Below are positions 1 through 5,161 of a DNA stretch of 5,897 nt, piece after piece. The notes below the pieces were generated by a model. That model saw only the letters and a list, made by a program, of their open reading frames with translations, made no database searches and had not been told where the DNA came from. The stretch spans positions 1 through 5,897 of the forward strand of contig JAKBXD010000122.1 of the NCBI GenBank assembly GCA_021840785.1, in the 5' to 3' direction. Every line of letters starts with the position of its first letter. Positions within the stretch are counted from its first letter, which is position 1. The DNA is from Pseudomonadota bacterium (GTDB lineage: Bacteria; Pseudomonadota; Gammaproteobacteria; Acidithiobacillales; Acidithiobacillaceae). Made by a program: the position numbers and the translations under genes.

Positions 1-18
1 TATGGCGTTCCCCCCGCG

Positions 19-30
19 CATAGCGCTATG
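19..30. repeat. Perfect 12-bp palindrome
   Basis: CATAGCGCTATG is a perfect inverted repeat 28 nt downstream of the stop of gene I, in the non-coding left edge (1-57). No run of T follows on the minus strand, so it is not a classical terminator. It could be a protein-binding site or chance. Nothing else is seen in 1-57. Confidence 0.3.
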
Positions 31-57
31 GGCCGTTTCTGTGGCGCTGCTGACACG

Positions 58-270
58 CTACACTTTCAGCATAAACCCCCCTATCGGCACATATTCCATC
101 GCACTGCTCCGCTCTGCCCGCCGCTTCACCAACAGCGCATTCAGGCGGTACTCCGCCGCGGTCACTTCCAATGCCGCCGCATCGCGTAAATCTTCATCCG
201 CCCAATCGAAATGACTCAACGCCACTTCGTACGCCGTCAAGGCTTCACTCAGTTCTCCGTCGCGCCCCAT
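58..270 (-). CDS. Small helical protein I, YaaL/DUF2508-like pattern
   Basis: A 70-residue protein. ATG at 270-268 lies 7 nt after a perfect AGGAGG. It appears almost wholly helical. EALTAYEVALSHFDWADEDL (9-28) is followed by AAALEVTAAEYRLNALLVKR (31-50). This has the rhythm of the small Firmicutes YaaL/DUF2508 proteins (a helix with an aromatic-rich turn, then a helix with AAE-x-R-x-x-x-L), but the match is judged from memory and is tentative. The tail after residue 55 is MEYVPIGGFMLKV, ending at TAG 60-58. It is the only gene after A that lacks the 12-nt leader box upstream. With only 32 nt after H and no terminator between, it is probably co-transcribed. No enzymatic function is expected from its size. 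Confidence 0.85.
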   Translation of the reverse strand: MGRDGELSEALTAYEVALSHFDWADEDLRDAAALEVTAAEYRLNALLVKRRAERSSAMEYVPIGGFMLKV

Positions 271-302
271 CGCTTCGCCTCCTCTAGTGTATCACAAACG
301 GA

Positions 303-467
303 TCAAGCCGGTTGGCCATTTGGCCCCAACGGATAAGACAACGTCGCCTTTTGCCCCGTCGCAAACAACTCTTGCCGCTGGCGCTCCCATTCCGCACGCG
401 CCTGCTGCGCGGTGGGCGCGGTAAAATAGCGGGTTTGTCCGCCTACCTCCATCGTCCAGGTGTACAT
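303..467 (-). CDS. Small protein H, 54 residues, unknown function
   Basis: A short gene with ATG at 467-465 and TGA at 305-303. It is preceded by the full conserved leader and by GGAGG 8 nt before the start, which is the main reason to call it. The product begins MYTWTMEVGGQTRYF, a likely beta hairpin, continues with an Ala/Gln/Arg/Glu helix (residues about 19-36) and ends in SYPLGPNGQPA. There is no signal peptide, membrane segment or Cys. It is not visibly related to the Trp-rich family, although it has two Trp in 54 residues. It is followed after 32 nt by I. A longer overlapping frame on the same strand (292-561) lacks a ribosome site at its start and crosses the leader, so it is a shadow. 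Function is unknown. Confidence 0.8.
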   Translation of the reverse strand: MYTWTMEVGGQTRYFTAPTAQQARAEWERQRQELFATGQKATLSYPLGPNGQPA

Positions 468-524
468 CCTTTCTCCCTCCCTTCACACCTCTAATTTTTC
501 TGCGGTCGGCCCCCCGCCACGCAC
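468..524 (-). promoter_or_regulatory. Conserved intergenic leader of gene H
   Basis: The box GACCGCAGAAAA is at 507-496, 17 nt after the stop of G, the longest such gap apart from that after C. It is followed by AGAGGTGTGAAGGGAGG, 8 nt before ATG at 467. Box-to-start distance is 40 nt. A GGCGGGGGGCC stretch precedes the box. This leader is the strongest evidence that the 54-residue frame is a gene. Confidence 0.7.
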
Positions 525-1268
525 TTAGGTCAGCTGGGCCAGCAGCTCTATCGTCTCCCACCGCTCTTCCAGCTCCGCCAATACAACCGCTTCCGGGGTT
601 TCATTACGCCCCAAAGGCGTTTGCGCCATGCTCCACAGAAAGGCCATACCCTTCACCAGCTTATGCCGCTCCGCCAAAACCGCAATATCGCCGTGCCGCC
701 GCCACGGTGCTAAACTGTAGCCTCGTCGCCAGTATTCCTCTAACACCGGCGTCCCCAACAATACATGGTGCCGATCCCAATCCGCATCTTCTAACGGCTG
801 CAGCGCCAGCCACTGCACCAGCCCTGCCGGTAGGCGACCCCAAAATAATTCCGTCACACGCACCGCGGATTGCGGCGCCCAAGGCGCTCGTGGATAATCC
901 GTCCATCGCCACGTCGTCTTCTTCGGAAAGCCGTATGCAGTATGGATGCCCTCATATGCCCGAATCGCATCCCCCATCGTCGCCGAATACCGCCACGCAT
1001 GCTCCACCAGCACGCGATGCGTCACATCGGGTAGCATCATTTTCGGTGTCACGTCAATACCCGCGGCTCGGAGTAACTGCACCCCCGGATTAATCAACGG
1101 CGCCCAACCCTCCGCTCGCAATGCCAATGCACGCTCCCGCTCGTCCCGCTCCGCCCCCGCTAGCGGCGCCGCATCGACAAACACGGCGCGCCTATCCCGC
1201 CCTTCCGTCCACGACTCTCCCAAAGGGCGCGTCGTGTGGAAAATGGTGTACGTCATTTTCCGGGCCAC
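525..1268 (-). CDS. Trp-rich paralogue family protein G (close relative of E)
   Basis: A 247-residue protein of unknown function. I chose GTG (1268-1266), 9 nt after AGGAG; ATG at 1256-1254, four codons on, is a possible alternative. Blocks shared with E, in order: ERERALA 43-49, AWRYS 91-95, HTAYG 109-113, WTDYP 122-126, WAP 130-132, QWLALQ 152-157, GTP 172-174 and YWRRGYS 179-185. The C-terminal LVKGM resembles PVKGL in E, and both end in a helix with ELLAQL or NLLRFV. It has 13 Trp (about 5.3%). It differs from A, B and D in lacking the second Trp of W-x-P-x-W, so E and G form a subgroup. No signal peptide or membrane segment is visible. It lies after the exported protein F, so the two subgroup members flank F. 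Confidence 0.95.
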   Translation of the reverse strand: MARKMTYTIFHTTRPLGESWTEGRDRRAVFVDAAPLAGAERDERERALALRAEGWAPLINPGVQLLRAAGIDVTPKMMLPDVTHRVLVEHAWRYSATMGDAIRAYEGIHTAYGFPKKTTWRWTDYPRAPWAPQSAVRVTELFWGRLPAGLVQWLALQPLEDADWDRHHVLLGTPVLEEYWRRGYSLAPWRRHGDIAVLAERHKLVKGMAFLWSMAQTPLGRNETPEAVVLAELEERWETIELLAQLT

Positions 1269-1314
1269 TCTTCCTCACTCCTCTCACCCCTCTACTTTTT
1301 TCCCGGTCGCACGG
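1269..1314 (-). promoter_or_regulatory. Conserved intergenic leader of gene G
   Basis: The box variant GACCGGGAAAAA is at 1308-1297, 6 nt after the stop of F and preceded by GTGC. GTAGAGGGGTGAGAGGAG follows, 9 nt before GTG at 1268. A second purine stretch (GAGGAAGA) abuts the GTG. Box-to-start distance is 40 nt. Confidence 0.7.
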
Positions 1315-2259
1315 TCAGCTTTCAATGTTCGTATAGACCAGTGCCGTCCCCGCCAAAATTTCCAACGCCCCCACCCGCGACGCCGGAATGCTCTCGACAC
1401 CCGCAGCATTCGCCAATACCGTAGACCACCGCACACGATTGGTTCCGGGCCCTTCTGCAAACCATACCGGCGCCAAGGGCGGCACATTCCGCACCATAAT
1501 CCACTCGCCTAATCGATACAACCCCGCCACGCCATGCCGATTCCCCGGCGCACCAAATACAAACGTCGGCGCATACGCTTTCGCTTGATCAAAATTTGCG
1601 TGCGCCGCTGCACATGTCGCCGCCCAATACCCCGTTAACTGCATCGAATACACGCCTGTCGGCGGCAACGTAAACGCCCAACGAATTTGCGGATTCTTCA
1701 CACCCCACGCCACGCCTTGATACCAGTTCGGATACAGCGATTTCCGCGTGGCTAAGTTTTCCCCCACCACAGACCCCGAGTAGCAGCCGTGCGTCTCCCC
1801 ATACGCCCCCAAGTCCTCCACTAACGCCCCCTGCCGCGCCGTCGCCGGCGGCACAAACGCCAATGACGCCGCTTGTGGCCCACTGGTGGCCCCAAAGCTC
1901 CAGCTCGTCCCATTGGCTGCCGCTTGCCATTTTACCACAATCGGCACCGATCGCGCCACCACCCGCCCATGCTGCACCACTTCGCCAGTAAAAGTTTCCG
2001 TCCCCGGCGTCCGCCGCTCAATCCCGACCGCCCACGTCCCCGTATCCTGCGCATTCACCCAGCGCATCCCGCGCTTGTTCACAATAACCAGCTGTCCGTG
2101 CCACCCCGCCACATGCTGGGTCAAAATCGTCATCATCCCCGCCTTGAGCACAATGCGATTCGCGGTCACCGTATCAATATGATAAGCTCCCCCCGTCGCG
2201 ACCGACGCGGACAATCCCATCGCCGCCGTCATCGCTAATCCCGTCACCCCTCGCAGCAT
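1315..2259 (-). CDS. Secreted protein F with signal peptide, unknown function
   Basis: A 314-residue protein. ATG at 2259-2257 lies 6 nt after a perfect AGGAGG. Residues 1-25 look like a signal peptide: MLR, then a small-residue hydrophobic stretch rich in Ala, Gly, Met and Leu, with plausible cleavage after SVA (21) or GGA (25). The mature part is rich in beta-prone Val/Thr/Gly/Trp segments. Residues about 70-112, with TWAVGI, then TGTETF-like and VPIVVKW segments, have the rhythm of an Ig-like beta sandwich, which is an inference from pattern only. The mature protein has two Cys (159 in THGCYSG and 216 in YWAATC), enough for one disulfide. No LPXTG motif, lipobox or C-terminal membrane anchor is visible, so it is probably released or held on the surface non-covalently. 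It does not share the W-x-P core of its neighbours but carries the same leader, so it is probably co-expressed with them. Confidence 0.93.
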   Translation of the reverse strand: MLRGVTGLAMTAAMGLSASVATGGAYHIDTVTANRIVLKAGMMTILTQHVAGWHGQLVIVNKRGMRWVNAQDTGTWAVGIERRTPGTETFTGEVVQHGRVVARSVPIVVKWQAAANGTSWSFGATSGPQAASLAFVPPATARQGALVEDLGAYGETHGCYSGSVVGENLATRKSLYPNWYQGVAWGVKNPQIRWAFTLPPTGVYSMQLTGYWAATCAAAHANFDQAKAYAPTFVFGAPGNRHGVAGLYRLGEWIMVRNVPPLAPVWFAEGPGTNRVRWSTVLANAAGVESIPASRVGALEILAGTALVYTNIES

Positions 2260-2298
2260 TTTCTTCCTCCTTTCACCCCTTTTCTTTTTCCGCGGTCG
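2260..2298 (-). promoter_or_regulatory. Conserved intergenic leader of gene F
   Basis: The box GACCGCGGAAAA is at 2297-2286, one base after the stop of E. It is followed by GGGGTGAAAGGAGG, 6 nt before ATG at 2259. Box-to-start distance is 38 nt. F is not a family member, so this copy shows that the leader is not tied to the paralogues. Confidence 0.72.
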
Positions 2299-3042
2299 CT
2301 ACACAAACCGCAGCAAGTTCGCCACATTCGCGTACACTTCATACAGCTCCGTACGCACAGCGTCTTCCGACCAGGTCGCCTCCCCCACCGGCATCAGCAA
2401 CCGTCGATAATAGGTCGAATCCGTTAACGGCTCAAGCCCTTTAACGGGAAGCTGACTCAACAAATCCATATGCGCCCGCCACGTCGCCATACTATAACCG
2501 CGCCGCCAATACGCGACCAGCACCGACGGCGTTCCCCAATCCCACACCTTAAATCGCATGCGGTCCTCAGCTTCTAATGCCTGCTCTGCCAGCCAGCGTA
2601 TGCAACCTGCATCCCTTATTCCTTCAAAGTATTGCGCCGCCGCCGCATAACCCGCCGGCACCCATGTCATCACCGGATAATCGGTCCACCACCATCGTCC
2701 GTCCGCCTGCATGCCATACGCCGTATGCCAACTCGTATATGTCCCAATATGCCACCCCTCCGGCGAATATCTCCACCCGTTCAACAAGCCAATGCGCGCC
2801 ACGATATCCGGATGCCACGCTTTCACCATACGCACATCCCGACACAGCAGATGCCAACCCAAGCGCTCCCACAAGCCAGACGGGCGATACGCCAAGCCCC
2901 AAAGCTCTTGGGCCAAGGCGCGCTCTCGCTCCGTCTCCTCCTGCCACGGCAACACGCCGTCAAAAATCGGTACCCGTTCGGGGTCCATGTTAACTGTTTC
3001 CTCGCGCAGGCGCGTCATGTGCCACTCCAGCGTCTCATCCAC
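2299..3042 (-). CDS. Trp-rich paralogue family protein E (close relative of G)
   Basis: A 247-residue protein of unknown function, the closest paralogue of G. It starts at GTG (3042-3040), 8 nt after a GGAGG. Shared blocks with G, in order: ERERALA at 38-44, a GWRYS-type block at 89-93 (AWRYS in G), HTAYG at 106-110, WTDYP at 119-123, WVP at 127-129, RWLA at 149-152 (QWLA in G), GTP at 170-172 and YWRRGYS at 178-184. Both are 247 residues long and align almost without gaps. It has 19 Trp (about 7.7%), including the triplet at 117-119; an average protein has just over 1%. No export signal is visible. The conserved aromatic and Arg positions suggest a folded domain with a conserved surface or pocket, but no catalytic signature is recognisable. 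It is followed by the exported protein F. Confidence 0.95.
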   Translation of the reverse strand: MDETLEWHMTRLREETVNMDPERVPIFDGVLPWQEETERERALAQELWGLAYRPSGLWERLGWHLLCRDVRMVKAWHPDIVARIGLLNGWRYSPEGWHIGTYTSWHTAYGMQADGRWWWTDYPVMTWVPAGYAAAAQYFEGIRDAGCIRWLAEQALEAEDRMRFKVWDWGTPSVLVAYWRRGYSMATWRAHMDLLSQLPVKGLEPLTDSTYYRRLLMPVGEATWSEDAVRTELYEVYANVANLLRFV

Positions 3043-3091
3043 TTTCTCTTCCTCCCCTCACTTCACATCTTTTTCTCCGGCCGCACGCCCA
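3043..3091 (-). promoter_or_regulatory. Conserved intergenic leader of gene E
   Basis: The box variant GGCCGGAGAAAA is at 3082-3071, 9 nt after the stop of D and preceded by GTGC. GTGAAGTGAGGGGAGG follows, with the GGAGG 8 nt before GTG at 3042. Box-to-start distance is 40 nt. Confidence 0.7.
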
Positions 3092-3718
3092 CTACAAGTA
3101 AGCGTGCATTGCCTGCCACGCCCGCCATTTCTCCACGCGCACGCGCTCGGTGTCCGTCCCCGTCCACGGCCACGGACACTTCCCCATGATTAGATCCTGA
3201 AAATATGCGTCGTCCATATGCAGCAACTCGCGCTGCGGCAAGAGCATCGCCAGACGCAAGCCATCATACACTTTAATCGCCAGCATCGTTTCCGGCTTCT
3301 TGCGCATCCATTCTACGCTTCCCGTAATACGCGCCTCCACCCAGGTCCCCAAAGCCGCCGTCACCCCCCGCGGTATGCGATGCATCACACCGCACAACGC
3401 CACCCACCGCGGCACCCAATAGCAGTAATAAGCGACATCCCACTCCGTCCCCGTATAAATAAACAAATCAGAGGCCCAACTCGGCCAATTAACCGCATGC
3501 CCCCACCGTCGGCAAAAGACGCCCCAATACCGCACACTGTTCGTACACGTCAATGACGACCAATCCTCGCGCTCCGACAACACCACGCCACAGCCCTGTG
3601 CCATGTCTTGTATCTCCCAGTCATTAAAACGCGGAATCAAAATCGGCCGCAGATCCTGCTGCAACCGCTTGTCAGCCTGCCGCTTTTGTCGCTGCCAAGT
3701 GCGATCTATCGCATCCAC
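3092..3718 (-). CDS. Trp-rich paralogue family protein D, unknown function
   Basis: A 208-residue protein of unknown function. The frame is open back to an ATG at 3781, but that would translate the conserved leader (its box and AGGAGG). GTG at 3718-3716, 6 nt after AGGAGG, fits the pattern of every sibling. The N-terminus is a basic, Gln/Arg-rich helix (residues 5-25). The core is W93-x7-W101-V-P-R-W105, with the same W-x7-W-x-P spacing as WTDYPVMTWVP in E, and WVPRW matching WGPRW in A. A C-terminal segment CPWPW (181-185) is followed by R-rich sequence and W198 and W201. It has 16 Trp (about 7.7%), several Cys, and many Tyr in YYCYW (97-101). No signal peptide is visible. It lies between the long gap after C and the leader of E. 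Confidence 0.9.
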   Translation of the reverse strand: MDAIDRTWQRQKRQADKRLQQDLRPILIPRFNDWEIQDMAQGCGVVLSEREDWSSLTCTNSVRYWGVFCRRWGHAVNWPSWASDLFIYTGTEWDVAYYCYWVPRWVALCGVMHRIPRGVTAALGTWVEARITGSVEWMRKKPETMLAIKVYDGLRLAMLLPQRELLHMDDAYFQDLIMGKCPWPWTGTDTERVRVEKWRAWQAMHAYL

Positions 3719-3754
3719 ATCATCCCTCCTCTTCCCTTTCTCTTTTCCGCGGCT
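3719..3754 (-). promoter_or_regulatory. Conserved intergenic leader of gene D
   Basis: The box AGCCGCGGAAAA is at 3754-3743, followed by a purine-only stretch with AGGAGG 6 nt before GTG at 3718. Box-to-start distance is 36 nt. Its first two bases overlap the second in-frame TAG downstream of C, not the annotated stop of C, which is 124 nt away. Confidence 0.7.
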
Positions 3755-3878
3755 ACGCACTCCATATCGTCGCACAGGCACGCAGCCGCTCGCTAAGGCA
3801 CGCTATCCCGGAATTGGTATCTACTTCGGTATACACCCCTCGCGCGGCGCCTAGGGCGGTGCTTGTGGCGCTACGCCC
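3753..3878 (-). other. In-frame open extension of gene C beyond its TAG
   Basis: This is the only gap longer than 60 nt in the block. Read in the frame of C, the 41 codons after the first TAG contain no stop and end at a second TAG (3755-3753). That TAG overlaps the first two bases of the next leader box, whereas at the other gaps the stop lies 1-17 nt before the box. With the extension, C would span 4400-3753, about 215 codons, close to its relatives (208-247). The extension would contain VYTEVDTNSG and end in LRACATIWSA. No ribosome site or start codon makes it an independent gene. Alternatives are a premature amber mutation, programmed or suppressed readthrough, or simple spacer DNA: 41 open codons can occur by chance at this G+C content. 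Confidence 0.4.
3770..3803. repeat. 14-nt direct repeat, two copies, 20-bp period
   Basis: On the minus strand the two copies are GCGTGCCTTAGCGA (3803-3790) and GCGTGCCTGTGCGA (3783-3770), identical at 12 of 14 positions. The starts are 20 bp apart, close to two helical turns. They lie in the gap between C and D. They could be an operator-like pair for a DNA-binding protein, a slippage duplication, or chance. If the extension of C is coding, they fall in different reading phases. Confidence 0.45.
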
Positions 3879-4400
3879 CTATAGCCGCTCCCCTCGTTGC
3901 CAGGCCGCCAGCCGTTCCCCATAGAGACGCGGCAACGGAATGCCCCACGCCTGCAACGCCGCTCGATGATTATCCCCCGTCCGCCGCACAAAGTGCATCC
4001 CGCGGTACACACCCACCGTCCCCGGCTCTAACGCATCCGCCTCGCTCAATTCCAGCAGATCCCCGACATCGTGCCCCGGAAAGGCGGCGGCAATGGCCGC
4101 CCATATCGCACGCCCCCGCCGCTCTTCCGCTGGCGTCACCGACCCCCAAGGACGCCAATTGGCAAAGCGCTCTCGCACCGCACGTGCGCTGCGGCCTCCA
4201 AGCAACGCCTCAAACGACACCGGCGCCGTCAATACCTCATCCCGCACGCCCGCCTGATGCGCCACCCATCCCAATACCGTGTACCACGGCGGCCCATCCG
4301 CAATCGGATACTGTACCCAGCCGACCCCCGGCTCTTCCGGCGCAAAGCGGCCCAAAGCCGCCCCATACGCCGCTTCCGTTTCATAATGCTCGATGCTCAC
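3879..4400 (-). CDS. Short divergent member C of the Trp-rich family, possibly truncated
   Basis: A 173-residue protein of unknown function. The frame extends up to an ATG at 4499, which would overlap B by about 60 nt. GTG at 4400-4398 lies 6 nt after a perfect AGGAGG at the end of a conserved leader, so it is the likely start. AYG at 11-13, WVQYP at 28-32 and GPPW at 36-39 resemble HTAYG, WTDYP and WVP of E and G within one residue of spacing. On this alignment C lacks the roughly 95 N-terminal residues of E. The C-terminal segment W152 to W167 resembles the W-P...R...AW region of A and D. It has 8 Trp (about 4.6%). The first stop is TAG at 3881-3879, but the frame then stays open for 41 more codons to a second TAG. 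The product could therefore be a shortened remnant or a readthrough protein. Family membership is less certain than for the other five. Confidence 0.83.
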   Translation of the reverse strand: MSIEHYETEAAYGAALGRFAPEEPGVGWVQYPIADGPPWYTVLGWVAHQAGVRDEVLTAPVSFEALLGGRSARAVRERFANWRPWGSVTPAEERRGRAIWAAIAAAFPGHDVGDLLELSEADALEPGTVGVYRGMHFVRRTGDNHRAALQAWGIPLPRLYGERLAAWQRGERL

Positions 4401-4438
4401 TTTCTCCCTCCTCACCCTACTCATTTTTATGCGGCCGA
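4401..4438 (-). promoter_or_regulatory. Conserved intergenic leader of gene C
   Basis: The box variant GGCCGCATAAAA is at 4436-4425, 2 nt after the stop of B, followed by ATGAGTAGGGTG and a perfect AGGAGG 6 nt before GTG at 4400. Box-to-start distance is 36 nt. The stretch TGAGTAGGGTGA is identical to the one in the leader of B. Confidence 0.7.
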
Positions 4439-5119
4439 TTAGAGGCACGCCAGCACCGCCGAATCCATATCGGCCAAGCAATCTAACGCTTGCTCCCACA
4501 GCCGCTTCTGACCTTCGTAACTTGCCGGCTTTTGCAAATCAATACCAGTCAACACTTTTAAAAGCCGCAATCGCCGACACGTCACTTCCGGCCATCGCGC
4601 CACCGGGACCAACATCACCGCCTGCTTAAACACTTCTAACGCCTCTTCCTCATCATCCGACCCAACATCACGCCACCAGGTCGCGGCCCATGCAGCACAC
4701 ACTGCCTCGGGGATATTCACCCAAGGTGCCCGTAACACACGCTGCGCTTGTAATCGCATCATTTGCCACGGCGGTACCCATATCGGCACAGCCCATTTCA
4801 CAGATGGCTTCCCAAATCCGTCCGACAAAAAACACCGCGGATATAACACATCAGGAAGCCATTGTCCAGTCCACAAATTAGTCCGCCGAAAGCCATCCTC
4901 CATCGCTGCCACAACCGCTTGTGGCCCCTCCCAAAGATCAGGCACCTCCCAACGATACAACGTCGGAATACGCGCATCAGAAGCCTCGGGCGGAGCCTCC
5001 CAAACAACTGCTCCGTCACGTAAGTAGGCGGCGACAGTGCTATCGCTCATAACATAGCCCGCAGCAAGTAGGGTTCGCGCTTCAGCTTCCGCCGCCGCTA
5101 TAGCTTCTTCTTTCGTCAC
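4439..5119 (-). CDS. Trp-rich paralogue family protein B, unknown function
   Basis: A 226-residue protein of unknown function, paralogous to A. The frame is open from an ATG at 5146, but that start would lie inside the conserved leader. GTG at 5119-5117 sits 8 nt after AAAGGAG and aligns with the start of A, so I chose it. Residues 3-22 are an Ala/Glu-rich helix ending in AAGYVMSD, matching DGYVPCG in A. PTLY is at 52-55, WTGQWLP at 83-89, and the core WVPPW at 114-118. W176-P-E-V-T aligns with W192-P-K-I-T in A, and both proteins end in ACL. It has 14 Trp (about 6.2%) and an acidic patch at residues 155-159. No export signal or transmembrane segment is visible. It is followed after 38 nt by C. 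Confidence is high that it is a gene; function cannot be named. Confidence 0.92.
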   Translation of the reverse strand: MTKEEAIAAAEAEARTLLAAGYVMSDSTVAAYLRDGAVVWEAPPEASDARIPTLYRWEVPDLWEGPQAVVAAMEDGFRRTNLWTGQWLPDVLYPRCFLSDGFGKPSVKWAVPIWVPPWQMMRLQAQRVLRAPWVNIPEAVCAAWAATWWRDVGSDDEEEALEVFKQAVMLVPVARWPEVTCRRLRLLKVLTGIDLQKPASYEGQKRLWEQALDCLADMDSAVLACL

Positions 5120-5161
5120 TACACACACTCCTTTCACCCTACTCACTTTTCCGCGGTCGTC
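5120..5161 (-). promoter_or_regulatory. Conserved intergenic leader of gene B
   Basis: The box GACCGCGGAAAA is at 5158-5147, 3 nt after the stop of A. It is followed by GTGAGTAGGGTG and the ribosome site AAAGGAG, 8 nt before GTG at 5119. The distance from first base of box to first base of start is 39 nt. The ribosome site decides the start against the upstream in-frame ATG at 5146. Confidence 0.7.

Noticed and set aside
1..56. Possible start of another minus-strand gene (GTG at 56-54, open to the window edge)
   Set aside because: Only about 18 codons are visible, with no ribosome site and no leader box.
156..163. GACCGCGG inside gene I (minus strand)
   Set aside because: It matches the start of the leader box but lacks the following A run and lies within coding sequence; CCGCGG is frequent by chance in this G+C-rich sequence.
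292..561. 89-codon minus-strand frame overlapping G and H
   Set aside because: It begins inside G without a ribosome site and runs through the conserved leader; the 54-residue frame 303-467 has the signals instead.
946..1512. 188-codon open frame on the plus strand
   Set aside because: It crosses G, its leader and the end of F in antisense, has Arg/Pro/Ser-rich low-complexity sequence, and has no ribosome site.
3719..3781. Longer start for D at ATG 3781
   Set aside because: It would translate the leader box and AGGAGG (residues RGKEKGKRRDD); GTG 3718 has ideal spacing and matches its siblings.
3719..3878. Factor-independent terminator between C and D
   Set aside because: Hairpins can be drawn but none is followed by a T run on the minus strand, and the next gene carries the same leader as genes in tight gaps.
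3863..4486. 207-codon open frame on the plus strand
   Set aside because: It is antisense to C and the end of B, very rich in Pro, Ala and His, has no ribosome site, and mirrors the codon bias of the minus-strand genes.
4401..4499. Longer start for C at ATG 4499
   Set aside because: It overlaps B by about 60 nt and would translate the leader; the added residues resemble no sibling N-terminus.
468..5161. Integron cassette array with attC sites
   Set aside because: The repeated gaps are only about 38-57 nt apart from the one after C, and are purine-rich. They lack the paired R and L inverted boxes of attC, and no integrase is present in the window.
468..5161. CRISPR array
   Set aside because: The repeated element is 12 nt plus a degenerate purine stretch and is separated by whole genes, not by uniform spacers.
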